Source: a bacterium (GTDB taxonomy: Bacteria > Bacteroidota > Ignavibacteria > Kapaibacteriales > UBA2268). From it: a DNA stretch of 64,000 nucleotides. The notes under the pieces were generated by a model. The model did not search any database, had not been told where the DNA came from, and was given only the letters and a program-made list of their open reading frames with translations. The stretch covers positions 1 through 64,000 of the forward strand of contig JANJTB010000028.1 of assembly GCA_024711295.1 (NCBI GenBank). The letters run 5' to 3'. Positions within the stretch are counted from its first letter, which is position 1; each line of letters begins with the position of its first letter. A program made the translations under genes and the position numbers. Positions 25,668-34,096 of the stretch are shown in pieces.

Positions 25668-27098
25668 TTACTTCCCTAAATTAATCAGCGTTGTAAGCAT
25701 TTCATTTGTAATAGATATAATTCTGGAAGCAGCTTCAAACCCTTTTTGAAATTTAATTAAATTTACAGCCTCTTCATCCAAATTTACTCCCATAAGTGAT
25801 TCTCTTTGAGTATTTAATTGCTCGTCAACTGCTTTACTGGCTGCCAACCCATCATTCGCAACCCTAGCTGCAGAGCCCACTCTTGTTACCAATCCCGAAT
25901 AATACTCAACGGGTGTTAAATTGTTCAAAAAGGTTTTACTCTCGGCTAATCTAGCAACTTTTCTTGCAATTGCTGTATTGCCCGGTTCACCGGGTAATTC
26001 AGACAGAGGCAAATCTTTCGGGTTGTTGATCAAGGATGTATTGATAGTTATGGTACCAGCATTTGTACCTAATGGATCAAAGAATAACCGACCTGGAGGC
26101 GGACCGGACAAATCATCCATACCATAACCAGTTGCCATCAGCGCATTAATTTGTGTAACAAAAGCATTTACGAAGTCGTTAAGCTCTTTGTAAATAGACA
26201 AATTTCCACTTGTATCATTGGGGTCTAGAATTTCATTGTATAATTTTACATTTGAATATAACTCACCTGCCTGTATGGCAAGGGGAGTCTCGTTTCCGGT
26301 ATCAATATCTTTTTTTATAATACTTACAGTTTTTTCACCTGCATTATCGGTTACTTTGTAATCAATTTCAGAGTAGTATGTCGATGAAACAACATTTATT
26401 CCATTTACAAAGACATTCAAGGTATTATCTTCATTTGATGTTACCTTAATATCCATAAATTTTGCAAGTTCCTGTAGCTTTAGTTCTCTTTGGTCTATAA
26501 ACTGCTGAGATGTAGCACCATCTTTATTTGTATTATAAGTAACAAATTTATTGAGCTCTGCAATATCCTTAAGTAATGTGTTTATAGTACCAGTTAGTGA
26601 GCCGACGAAATTTAGTGTTTGTTGTCTGAACTCATCAAAATTGCTTGCAATATTGTTGAATCTCTGAGAAATAGCAACTCCTCTTTCAACAATATAGCTA
26701 CGAAGTGCTACATTATCAGGATTAAGAGCTACCTGGTCGAATGCACCAAAGAAATCAGTAATCATGTCATCAACGCTATCGTTTAGCGGCTCTCCGAGAA
26801 CAGTCTCAATCCTTTTGAGAAATTGATAATCTACATCATGACTCGAACGTTTTGATATATTGTTGCGTATTTCACGATCATAGTACTCACTACGAAAAGT
26901 TTGGATTTTTTGGACAATTACACTATTGCCCATAAAAAAACCGTTTCGCCTTACCGAAATATCTTCATTAAGCACGGCTACTCTTCGAGAATAACCATCA
27001 GTATTGACGTTAGCAATATTATTTGCAGTAACATCAAGACCGAATCTCTGAGCAAGAAGTGCTTTTTTCCCTATTTCAAGTGCTGCAAAACCTGACAT
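25668..27098 (-). CDS. flgK: Flagellar hook-associated protein 1 (FlgK)
   Basis: A 476-residue hook-filament junction protein, a little shorter than in enterobacteria. The rod/hook N-terminal motif is clear (LDVTANNIANVNTDGYSRRV), and the C-terminal motif (GVNLDEEAVNLIKFQKGFEAASRIISITNEMLTTLINLG) is the standard FlgK ending. Between them is the long coiled coil (about residues 60-200) and a beta-rich insert. It lies three bases before flgL and three after a 115-residue gene of unknown function, all on the minus strand, so it is part of one operon. Confidence 0.93.
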   Translation of the reverse strand: MSGFAALEIGKKALLAQRFGLDVTANNIANVNTDGYSRRVAVLNEDISVRRNGFFMGNSVIVQKIQTFRSEYYDREIRNNISKRSSHDVDYQFLKRIETVLGEPLNDSVDDMITDFFGAFDQVALNPDNVALRSYIVERGVAISQRFNNIASNFDEFRQQTLNFVGSLTGTINTLLKDIAELNKFVTYNTNKDGATSQQFIDQRELKLQELAKFMDIKVTSNEDNTLNVFVNGINVVSSTYYSEIDYKVTDNAGEKTVSIIKKDIDTGNETPLAIQAGELYSNVKLYNEILDPNDTSGNLSIYKELNDFVNAFVTQINALMATGYGMDDLSGPPPGRLFFDPLGTNAGTITINTSLINNPKDLPLSELPGEPGNTAIARKVARLAESKTFLNNLTPVEYYSGLVTRVGSAARVANDGLAASKAVDEQLNTQRESLMGVNLDEEAVNLIKFQKGFEAASRIISITNEMLTTLINLGK

Positions 27099-27100
27099 AA

Positions 27101-27448
27101 TTAATTTAGTGTTCCGCTATTAATTAAAAGTAAGTTTGAGAGCTCATCAATTTGCTGGTTAACATTTCGTACATCAGTTCTTGATGACTTATGTATATAG
27201 TCCAGATAATCCTTGCATTCCATCAATCGGCCTACAATATTTACAAATCTACGGACTCTTTCAATTTTGTTATTAAGGGCAAACCCATCAAGAATATTAT
27301 CTTCAAGGTCGTTGATTGTGTCTAACATTCTTTTTCGTACTTGGTAAAGCTCATTCTCCGGCAATGTAAATGCGATATCATTGACCTGAGATTTAACTTC
27401 TATGGCTTTAATTAAAGCCGAATCTGTGATTGTACGTGTGGTACTCAT
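27101..27448 (-). CDS. Unknown small protein in the flagellar operon
   Basis: A 115-residue, mostly helical, charged soluble protein with no signal peptide, Cys-rich motif or recognised domain. It has repeated heptad-like Leu/Ile/Val positions (RKRMLDTINDLEDNILDGFALNNKIERVRRFVN and beyond). It lies three bases before flgK and 29 bases after the FlgN-like gene. Its position suggests an assembly factor, export chaperone or anti-sigma-like regulator of the hook-associated proteins, but it does not resemble FlgM by eye. No function is assigned. Confidence 0.6.
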   Translation of the reverse strand: MSTTRTITDSALIKAIEVKSQVNDIAFTLPENELYQVRKRMLDTINDLEDNILDGFALNNKIERVRRFVNIVGRLMECKDYLDYIHKSSRTDVRNVNQQIDELSNLLLINSGTLN

Positions 27449-27477
27449 AACTGTTCAAATGATAAATTCATAATAAA

Positions 27478-27915
27478 TTATACTCTTACATTACATACAT
27501 TATTTGTGCCATTTGTAAGTATATTAATTAATTCAGACACAGAATGCTTAGCTCTATTTGTTAAAACCCTGTTTGTCAAATTTAATGTAACCAGTTGATT
27601 TGTCAATGTGTTCATTGACTCTTGCATAAGTGATAAAACACTATAATTGTTGTTATCTGAAAATGCGATAATCTGAGTCATAGTCATACTTGATGCTTCT
27701 TTTTTGGCGATATTTAGCCAATCAGCAATATAATTAATTCTGGCATCTTCGGCGTTTCTTAGTCTGTTTAATAACTCTTCCTGCTCTGAGCTAATATCAT
27801 CAAGCTTGTTAAGATGCAGATTTATTAAACATGCTTGTTGAATTTTAGCCAAATCAACTAATTCTTGAAGTAGTTGTTCCTCGTACCTCAGATATATCAT
27901 CAATTTTTCAATCAT
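27478..27915 (-). CDS. flgN: FlgN-like flagellar export chaperone
   Basis: A 145-residue helical protein that fits the FlgN chaperone family. FlgN binds the C-terminal helix of FlgK and FlgL and escorts them to the export gate. The first helix (MIEKLMIYLRYEEQLLQELVDLA), the KLDDISSEQEELLNRLRNAE segment and the later helix (LNLTNRVLTNRAKHSVSELINIL) match the family's three-helix pattern. Sequence similarity in this family is low, so context is part of the argument: it lies between flgJ and flgK, its clients' genes, on the same strand. Confidence 0.75.
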   Translation of the reverse strand: MIEKLMIYLRYEEQLLQELVDLAKIQQACLINLHLNKLDDISSEQEELLNRLRNAEDARINYIADWLNIAKKEASSMTMTQIIAFSDNNNYSVLSLMQESMNTLTNQLVTLNLTNRVLTNRAKHSVSELINILTNGTNNVCNVRV

Positions 27916-27930
27916 AAATAATTTCCTGTT

Positions 27931-28824
27931 TTAGGATATTTTTTCTTCTTTAAATGTATTCAAATATTTATTTACTTTTTTAACATAGCTTTGAGTTTCC
28001 TTGAATGGTGGTATTCCACCATACTTTTCAACATTTCCGGGACCGGCATTATATGCAGCAAGTGCATTATCCAAATTACCAAACTTATTCATCATTCTTC
28101 TCAGATATAACGTTCCGCCAAATATATTCTGTGCAGGGTCGAAAGAATCCACCACACCAAGATCTCTGGCTGTACCATCCATCAATTGCATTAATCCTTT
28201 GGCTCCGGCTTTTGATTTTGCATGATTGTGCCCGGCAGACTCAACTGTTATCACTGCCTTTATTAGTTCCTTAGGAACATTATACTTTGCTGATGCTGCA
28301 TCAATAATATTATCGTACACTTCAAGTCTGTTCTTTACTTTGTTTACAAAATTTCCGGAAATTGGGGTTTCATTGATGGCATTTGCATGCTTTACTTCAG
28401 TTACAGGTGTATTGATTTTTATTTCATTGCTAAAGTTCTTTATTGCATTGACAGGAGTATTCATTATCTTAGAAGATTTATGTTCTGCCAACTCTTCGCC
28501 AGTCAGAAATTTATATACCTTTTCCGCTATTCCAATACCTGCACCAACCGTAGAAACCTGTTCAGAAAAAAGTATGTCAGTATATTCGCTCAATGGTCCA
28601 TCAAAATCACTGTCTTCATCAGAGAATTTTGTGGTTTTCATTTCTTTAAGCATCATATTTATGAACATTGCCTCGAATCCTCTCGACACCTTGGCAAATT
28701 TGTTCTTTTCATCATCACTAAGCTTTGATGATGAAGAATTGACATTTTTGCCAAGCTCTTCAGTTTTAGTCTTTAGAACTTGCTGTAGAGGATCAAAGTT
28801 AATATTTCGGCTAAGTTCATTCAT
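27931..28824 (-). CDS. flgJ: FlgJ rod-binding domain fused to a lytic transglycosylase (SLT)
   Basis: A 297-residue protein with two functions. The N-terminal half (about residues 1-115) is the FlgJ rod-cap/rod-binding domain, with FAKVSRGFEAMFINMMLKEM and GIGIAEKVYKFL. A linker (about 115-170) follows. The C-terminal half is a family 1 lytic transglycosylase: ELIKAVITVESAG contains the catalytic Glu, followed by SKAGAKGLMQLM and NALAAYNAGPGNV. In enterobacterial FlgJ the second domain is a GH73 glucosaminidase, so the muralytic partner here is of a different fold but could serve the same task, opening peptidoglycan for the rod. It has no signal peptide, as for FlgJ. It sits one base after flgI. 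Confidence 0.92.
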   Translation of the reverse strand: MNELSRNINFDPLQQVLKTKTEELGKNVNSSSSKLSDDEKNKFAKVSRGFEAMFINMMLKEMKTTKFSDEDSDFDGPLSEYTDILFSEQVSTVGAGIGIAEKVYKFLTGEELAEHKSSKIMNTPVNAIKNFSNEIKINTPVTEVKHANAINETPISGNFVNKVKNRLEVYDNIIDAASAKYNVPKELIKAVITVESAGHNHAKSKAGAKGLMQLMDGTARDLGVVDSFDPAQNIFGGTLYLRRMMNKFGNLDNALAAYNAGPGNVEKYGGIPPFKETQSYVKKVNKYLNTFKEEKIS

Positions 28825-28825
28825 A

Positions 28826-29932
28826 TTATTGTAATACCAATTCTCCCTGTAAAGCTCCGGATTCTTTGAGAGCTTGAAATATTGAAATTAAATCTCGCGG
28901 GCTGACTTTGAGTAAATTAAGAGCATTTGCCAGGTCTTGAACTGTTGCCCCCTGGACGACAAGCGGGACAGACTCTTTTAATTCTTCTTTAGAATTAATT
29001 CTCGAAAACCTTTCGCTTTGCTGCGGATTGAGTGTAAATGGAGCCTGTTGCGGTATTAATACATCCTGCTGCACTGATATTTCTAAACCACCATGAGCAA
29101 CAACAGTAGGCAATAATTGGACATTCCCTCCAACGACAACAGTACCGGTACGTTCGTTGATAACCACTCTGGCAATAGGGTCAGCAATAACATTAGCAAG
29201 TTCAATTTGTGAAATTATTTGCATAATTTGTTGCTGAGTTTGATTTTGGGGTAATTTTACCTCAATTGTGGCTGCATCAAGAGGTGTTGCAGAATTTGAT
29301 AATCCTGATAAAGCATTTACAGCATCAGTGACTCTTGCTGCAGTAGTAAAATCAGGCTCCCTGAGTGTAATTCTTAATTGATTATTCTGAACATACTCTG
29401 CATTCATAGGCGAATCTAAAATCAAACCATTTGGAATTCTGCCTGTTGTAGAAACATTCTTCGAAATGCTGGTACCTAATGAGTTAAAATCATATCCACC
29501 CACAGAGAGAGGTCCTTGTGCTAAACCGATAATGTTGCCATCAGCAGTTGATATGGGTGTCATAAGCAATACACCACCCTGCAAAGAGTTTGCATCACCT
29601 ATTGATGATACTGTTACATCAACTTTCGAACCTTTTTTCAAAAATGTAGGTATTGTTGCTGTAACCATAACTGCAGCTACGTTTCTAATCCTTGGATTAC
29701 CTTGCGGAATAGTCAACCCAAATCTTTTAAGCATATTTGATACAGACTGTACTGTGTATGTAGTTTGCTGATTATCACCTGTCTGATTTAATCCTGTGAC
29801 TAAGCCATAACCAATCACCTGCACTCCCGATACTCCCTCGATATATGCGATATCTTTTATTCTTGCTGCCTGTGAATCAAATACAAACAGTAAAAATAGA
29901 AGCAGGTATAATATGTATATTTGTTTCATCAT
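28826..29932 (-). CDS. flgI: Flagellar P-ring protein FlgI
   Basis: A 368-residue periplasmic ring protein with signal peptide (MMKQIYILYLLLFLLFVFDSQA). The family signatures are clear: RIKDIAYIEGVSGVQVIGYGLVTGL at the start, GVLLMTPI and AQGPLSVGG in the middle, GTVVVGGNV, and the C-terminal VQDLANALNLLKVSPRDLISIFQALKESGALQGELV. Length matches FlgI elsewhere. It begins inside the last base of the flgH stop codon and ends one base before flgJ, so it is tightly coupled. FlgA, which assists P-ring assembly, is encoded two genes upstream. Confidence 0.94.
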   Translation of the reverse strand: MMKQIYILYLLLFLLFVFDSQAARIKDIAYIEGVSGVQVIGYGLVTGLNQTGDNQQTTYTVQSVSNMLKRFGLTIPQGNPRIRNVAAVMVTATIPTFLKKGSKVDVTVSSIGDANSLQGGVLLMTPISTADGNIIGLAQGPLSVGGYDFNSLGTSISKNVSTTGRIPNGLILDSPMNAEYVQNNQLRITLREPDFTTAARVTDAVNALSGLSNSATPLDAATIEVKLPQNQTQQQIMQIISQIELANVIADPIARVVINERTGTVVVGGNVQLLPTVVAHGGLEISVQQDVLIPQQAPFTLNPQQSERFSRINSKEELKESVPLVVQGATVQDLANALNLLKVSPRDLISIFQALKESGALQGELVLQ

Positions 29933-30501
29933 TAAAATAGTATTCTCAAAAATTTAGTTATCAGACCCGGCTCCTGAACTTCTGATACTGAGCCGTCACC
30001 TTCGATATATAGTGTAAGATCGAGTATTGAATATGAATATATGGAGTTATCGGTCGTAATATCAACAGGCCTGACTGTTCCTTTTAGGATAATTGTTTGC
30101 AATTCACCATTTACTTTGGTTGTGCGGGTGCCTTCAATTCTCAGATTACCATTGTCAACTACTTCCATAACCTTTACACTTATCTTTGAGCGAATTTTTT
30201 CGCTTCTGGAAGTGTTACCTCTTCCTTGATGTCCATTTCCCGTATTTATGCCCCCGCCGCCTCTGGTACCTGATGAACCTGCATTAAAGTCAAAACCTGC
30301 CTCCAGTGATGTACTTCGGCTTGATGATGTAGTTGCTGCATTTCCGGCTTCGGTATCTTCCATGATCAACACTGTAATAGCGTCACCTGGCTTGAATGCC
30401 CTTACATCAGAAAATAGAGACCTCGAACTATTTTGAATAAACTGAGAATAGAGTTCTGAGCTTGATAGTAAAATGAGAAATATTAAAATTATCTTTTTCA
30501 T
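29932..30501 (-). CDS. flgH: Flagellar L-ring protein FlgH
   Basis: A 189-residue outer-membrane ring subunit. The family pattern is visible in SLFSDVRAFKPGDAITVLIMEDTEAGN, GNLRIEGTRTTKVNGELQTIILKGTVRPVDI and the C-terminal YIEGDGSVSE; a Gly-rich, disordered stretch occurs at about 72-92. FlgH is normally a lipoprotein with a Cys right after the signal peptide, but here the leader (MKKIILIFLILLSSSELYSQ) has no Cys, so lipidation is not expected. The start overlaps flgA by four bases and the stop overlaps flgI by one base. It is slightly shorter than the usual 220-230 residues. Confidence 0.9.
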   Translation of the reverse strand: MKKIILIFLILLSSSELYSQFIQNSSRSLFSDVRAFKPGDAITVLIMEDTEAGNAATTSSSRSTSLEAGFDFNAGSSGTRGGGGINTGNGHQGRGNTSRSEKIRSKISVKVMEVVDNGNLRIEGTRTTKVNGELQTIILKGTVRPVDITTDNSIYSYSILDLTLYIEGDGSVSEVQEPGLITKFLRILF

Positions 30502-31235
30502 TTCTTGTTCTTCTGATTATAAGTAATATTACCCGAATTAATTACAACTGAGCCATCAGAAGCTATTTTGCCGCTTACAACATTTTGAGAACCGTCTCTT
30601 TTGACTCTTATCATATCTCCAACGACACCTTCCTGCAAAGTTGTTCCGCTACATCTAATTACTACAGCTCCGGAGACTACAACAACAGTAACTTTGTCAC
30701 CCCTCTTTACCTTTACATCAGGAGCAATCATTTCAACTTTTAGTACATCGTCTTTGTTTATGCTCCTGCTGGCAGTTCGTCCAACCAGCTCATTTTCGGA
30801 TGGGAAATTAACATCATTAAAAACTACTATCTCTCTCAAAGTTAGGTCATTCATACTTATAACACTGTTTGCAGCTATTTTGTTTGCTGCTACCCATACA
30901 TCTTTAAGCAGTTTGACTCTGATATTGTAATCAATATATTTTAGAAGTTTACCATTAATTGTATATTTTACTGATACATTATTAATTCCAGCTTTTATTT
31001 CGTCAGGAACAATAATATCTGCTTCAACGTTAGGCTCTTCGAACTCTATTGTTCTGGGCACGCTAATGAAATCTAACTGAGCTTTATTCATTGATTTCTG
31101 TATAACAATCTTTTCTATTGCATCTTTTACCCTATCACCCGAAAAGGTTGATTTGGAATAAGAACAATTAAAAGATGCTACAGCTATAATTAATAAGCTG
31201 TATATAAATGGCAATATGTTACTTTTGTTTGTCAT
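30498..31235 (-). CDS. flgA: Flagellar P-ring assembly chaperone FlgA
   Basis: A 245-residue periplasmic protein that helps FlgI form the P-ring. It starts with a hydrophobic export leader ending around FNCSYS; the Cys there could form a lipobox, but its surroundings (VASFNC) are imperfect. The SAF-type middle (WVAANKIAANSVISMNDLTLREI, VGRTASRSINKDDVL) and the C-terminal ring-like part (VKRGDKVTVVVVSGAVVIRCSGTTLQEG, GDMIRVK) are typical. It begins within the last base of the flgG stop codon and overlaps flgH by four bases. Confidence 0.9.
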   Translation of the reverse strand: MTNKSNILPFIYSLLIIAVASFNCSYSKSTFSGDRVKDAIEKIVIQKSMNKAQLDFISVPRTIEFEEPNVEADIIVPDEIKAGINNVSVKYTINGKLLKYIDYNIRVKLLKDVWVAANKIAANSVISMNDLTLREIVVFNDVNFPSENELVGRTASRSINKDDVLKVEMIAPDVKVKRGDKVTVVVVSGAVVIRCSGTTLQEGVVGDMIRVKRDGSQNVVSGKIASDGSVVINSGNITYNQKNKK

Positions 31236-32023
31236 TATCTCTTCAAGTTAACAGCAGTAGTCAAAATTTCATCGGCGGTACGGACAGACTTTGAATTCAA
31301 TTCATAAGCACGTTGAGCATTAATCATGTTTACCATTTCTTCAACGATATCAACATTGCTTGACTCGATATGTGCCTGTATAAGCTCTCCTGTATTCATA
31401 ACACCCGGTACTTCGAGCAATGCAATACCCGAAGCTGGAGTTTCGGTAAATAAATTATTTCCCAGTGCTCTCAAGCCGGCAGGATTAATAAATCTGGCAA
31501 GATTAATTTGACCTATACTTTGCTCTTCAGCTGAGCCATCCAATACAACACTTACGACACCATCTCTCGAAATATTGATTTGGACTGCATCATTTGGGAT
31601 ATTAAATCCGGGATCGAGTTGATAACCCTGTGATGTGACTATTTGCCCGTTCCTATTCAACTGAAATGAGCCATCACGTGTATATACAAACGAGTTATCA
31701 GGACGTCGCAAAACAAAGAACCCTTCACCGCTTATTGATAAATCCAAAGGGTTCTCGGTACTTTTAATATCCCCTTGTGAGAATAACTTTTTGGTTGCAA
31801 CCAATTCAGTACCCGAACCAATCTGAACTTCGTTCAACGCTTCTACACCTGTTCTCGAGGTATTACCGGCAGGTTTTAGTGTTTCGTACAACAAATCCTG
31901 AAATTCCGGACGTATTTTCTTGAAACCGGTAGTGTTAATATTCGACAGGTTATTGGCTATAATCTCAACATATTTTTGCTGAGCCGATAATCCTGTTGCA
32001 GCTGTTCTTAATGTTTTATCCAT
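31235..32023 (-). CDS. flgG: Flagellar distal rod protein FlgG
   Basis: A 262-residue rod subunit that connects the basal body to the hook. It has the axial-protein N-terminus (RTAATGLSAQQKYVEIIANNLSNINTTGFKK) and the common C-terminus (IESSNVDIVEEMVNMINAQRAYELNSKSVRTADEIL). The segment DLLYETLKPAG corresponds to the FlgG-specific stretch that stiffens the rod. It is exported by the flagellar type III system, so no signal peptide is expected. It lies 29 bases after flgF and overlaps flgA by one base. Confidence 0.94.
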   Translation of the reverse strand: MDKTLRTAATGLSAQQKYVEIIANNLSNINTTGFKKIRPEFQDLLYETLKPAGNTSRTGVEALNEVQIGSGTELVATKKLFSQGDIKSTENPLDLSISGEGFFVLRRPDNSFVYTRDGSFQLNRNGQIVTSQGYQLDPGFNIPNDAVQINISRDGVVSVVLDGSAEEQSIGQINLARFINPAGLRALGNNLFTETPASGIALLEVPGVMNTGELIQAHIESSNVDIVEEMVNMINAQRAYELNSKSVRTADEILTTAVNLKR

Positions 32024-32052
32024 AAAAGCACCAAAATAGTTATTCCGTTAAA

Positions 32053-32832
32053 TTACACAAATCTACCTGTCATAATAGATTTTTCGATAGTATTATCATT
32101 TGTCTGAATTACCTTGCTTCCTGCATCATACATTCTTTGTAATTCAATCATTTGCACCATCTCTTTTACTATATTGACATTAGAGCCTTCGAGCCATCCC
32201 TGGCGTATAGTCACCTTATTCATTTCAAGCTCTTCCTTTTCTGCTTCCTCCGAAAGAGTAAAAAGTGACGCCGAAGCTCTCTGCAAGGTGTTCAAGTCCT
32301 TTGGTTCAACTACCGAAATTCTTGCTACTTCCGAATCATTCACAAAAACTTCGCCGGCGATTCCGATTCTGATACTCCTTGCAGTGTTATCAGCGGTTAT
32401 CGAATGACGGGAAAAGAACTCCCTGTTAATGCTTATCGGTCCTTCCGAACCCTTAAGCTTTTTCCCATCCATAGACAGAATTGTCCCGTCTTCCGATATC
32501 CGAAAACTACCTCCTCTGGTCAGGTACTCTTTACCATCTACATCCATCAGAGTGAAAAAACCTTTTCCTTCGATAGCAAGGTCGAGAGGGTTATCGGTAA
32601 TTTGCATTACACCTTGTGAAAAATCAAAATATGAGCCTGTGGCAGGATCATCCTGCTCAACATCACCCTCAATATTATTCAGATTATCCTGGGCTAATAT
32701 CAAATCTCTCTCAAAGATTGACATCCTCTTGTAGCCTGTGGTCTGCGCATTGGCAATATTATTTGCCGTTGTTTCGAGTCTTGTAATCTGGCTCTGCATT
32801 CCAAGTGCGGCTGTATAGATTTCTTTAATCAA
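32053..32832 (-). CDS. flgF: Flagellar basal-body rod protein FlgF
   Basis: A 259-residue proximal rod protein. The N-terminal motif (YTAALGMQSQITRLETTANNIANAQTTGYKR) and the C-terminal motif (SNVNIVKEMVQMIELQRMYDAGSKVIQTNDNTI) are those of flagellar rod and hook proteins; the FlgF assignment comes from its order before flgG and the absence of FlgG-specific residues. The start is a TTG at 32832, because no ATG is available before the conserved helix. It is the first gene of the flagellar operon in this window, with a sigma-54-like site 40-56 bases upstream. Confidence 0.9.
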   Translation of the reverse strand: MIKEIYTAALGMQSQITRLETTANNIANAQTTGYKRMSIFERDLILAQDNLNNIEGDVEQDDPATGSYFDFSQGVMQITDNPLDLAIEGKGFFTLMDVDGKEYLTRGGSFRISEDGTILSMDGKKLKGSEGPISINREFFSRHSITADNTARSIRIGIAGEVFVNDSEVARISVVEPKDLNTLQRASASLFTLSEEAEKEELEMNKVTIRQGWLEGSNVNIVKEMVQMIELQRMYDAGSKVIQTNDNTIEKSIMTGRFV

Positions 32833-32872
32833 TGCTATTTACCCTTGCTATTCTTTTTCACAAATCTTTAGA

Positions 32873-32888
32873 CACAAGCATTGTGCCA
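32873..32888 (-). promoter_or_regulatory. Sigma-54-like promoter upstream of flgF
   Basis: On the minus strand the sequence is TGGCAC, five bases, TTGTG, against the consensus TGGCAC-N5-TTGCA. The GG and the following elements keep exact spacing, but the -12 GC reads GT. Transcription would begin about 30 bases before the flgF TTG. The rest of the gap 32833-33102 shows no gene. Confidence 0.4.
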
Positions 32889-33082
32889 CTATGTTTTTTT
32901 CACTTAATATTAATGTGGATATTAAATTATTAACCTTTTTATTTCAATGGTTTAGCTAATCATACCATCAATTTTGGATTCTTATTTTCTACAAATTTTT
33001 ATCGTAGATATTTAGCCAATGGCGAATATTGTCATAATAGTATGAATAGTTAGGAATATTTTTTTATTACAGGAAAATGACT

Positions 33083-33090
33083 TACTTTTG
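33083..33090 (+). promoter_or_regulatory. Candidate -7 promoter element of the tRNA-Leu gene
   Basis: TACTTTTG matches the Bacteroidota TAnnTTTG -7 element and ends 12 bases before the tRNA. A clear -33 TTTG was not found at the usual distance, so this is tentative. Confidence 0.35.
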
Positions 33091-33102
33091 TAATCTGTAT
33101 TT

Positions 33103-33185
33103 GCCCGGATGGCGGAATTGGCAGACGCGCTACATTCAGGTTGTAGTGAGCTACGCTCGTGCAGGTTCAAGTCCTGTTCCGGGTA
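33103..33185 (+). tRNA. tRNA-Leu (CAG anticodon)
   Basis: The acceptor stem GCCCGGA pairs with TCCGGGT (one G-U). The anticodon stem CTACA/TGTAG encloses the loop TTCAGGT, whose middle is CAG, reading CUG Leu codons. A long variable arm (TGAGCTACGCTCG region) marks a class II tRNA, and the T arm GCAGG-TTCAAGT-CCTGT is standard. The 3' CCA is not encoded, so it must be added after transcription. A hairpin terminator follows at once. Confidence 0.95.
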
Positions 33186-33187
33186 CA

Positions 33188-33230
33188 AAAAAAAAGCGAT
33201 GTAAACTTTATTTACTCGCTTTTTTTATTT
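33188..33230 (+). terminator. Intrinsic terminator after the tRNA-Leu gene
   Basis: AGCGA pairs with TCGCT (33195-33199 with 33216-33220) and inner GTAAA pairs with TTTAC past a single-base bulge. A run of seven T follows and A-runs precede. Confidence 0.8.
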
Positions 33231-33385
33231 AATGGGGAAAAGCTACTTTTTTCATATTTTCAAAAAATATATTGCTGTTTAACAAGCAACATTAAATTTA
33301 TTTCCACTAAAATTGGATTCAAATATAAATTACTATCAACAAAATTCGTCAATTAAAAGTATATTGAATCATTAGGTACAAAAAT

Positions 33386-34096
33386 ATGTTTCTTAAATAT
33401 GGAATTTTCGGCACGATATTATTAATTTTAATAGTAGTTACAAACAACAAAATTTTTCCCAACAACTATGAAAAAGTAAATATTGAAACAATTAAAAGTG
33501 AGATCAGCGACGAAAAGTCAATTTATTTTTATCCAGAATTATTTGCACGTTATTCAGCAAATGATACAAATTTGCATTTGGATGATTACAGGCGTCTTTA
33601 CTACGGTCATTCACTTCAGCCCTATTTTAATCCATCACTTACTCAGCTCCACGACTCCGTTATCGCATTACGTAAATATTTGTATCAAAAAGAGATATCT
33701 TTTGAGCGCGTAATTGAACTTGCAGGATTTGTACTTCGACTCGACCCGTTTTTTATTGACGGAGTTCATCTAACAGCTCTGAGTTATGATAAAACAGGCA
33801 AACCCGAACAAGCAAGTCTATGGATGGATAAGTATATCAAGTTAATTAAAACTATTTGGGCATCAGGAAATGGTAAGACTCCCGAGACCGCTTTCACAGT
33901 TCTTTCAGTATCAGATGAATATGCTATATTAGATGCATTGGGACTGGAGTTCAAGGAGCAAAAACTTGTAGAAATAAACGGCAAATTCTATGACATACTG
34001 TATGTGAATGAGAATGACCGCGGTTACGAACAGTTTTACTTCGACATTAATTTATTCTATGAGAAAAGCTTAATCAATAATCAGGATAAACGATGA
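33386..34096 (+). CDS. DUF4919-like exported protein
   Basis: A 236-residue protein with an N-terminal hydrophobic segment (MFLKYGIFGTILLILIVVTNN) that serves as signal peptide or anchor. The pattern FARYSANDTNLHLDDYRRLYYGHSL fits the DUF4919 family of Bacteroidota, where a similar DTTL..EEYR.LYYG motif is common. The central part (FERVIELAGFVLRLDPFFIDGVHLTALSYDKTGKPEQASLWMDKY) is helical and TPR-like. Function is unknown. Its stop overlaps the ATG of pyrF by four bases (ATGA), so both are translated from one message even though they seem unrelated. Confidence 0.65.
   Translation: MFLKYGIFGTILLILIVVTNNKIFPNNYEKVNIETIKSEISDEKSIYFYPELFARYSANDTNLHLDDYRRLYYGHSLQPYFNPSLTQLHDSVIALRKYLYQKEISFERVIELAGFVLRLDPFFIDGVHLTALSYDKTGKPEQASLWMDKYIKLIKTIWASGNGKTPETAFTVLSVSDEYAILDALGLEFKEQKLVEINGKFYDILYVNENDRGYEQFYFDINLFYEKSLINNQDKR

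Noticed and set aside
28226-28834. Plus-strand 202-residue reading frame across flgJ
   Set aside because: It is antisense to a gene with clear domain motifs on the minus strand and has no recognisable domain or start context.
33159-33356. Reading frame starting inside the tRNA-Leu gene
   Set aside because: It begins within the tRNA variable/T-arm and crosses the terminator, so it is not a plausible gene.
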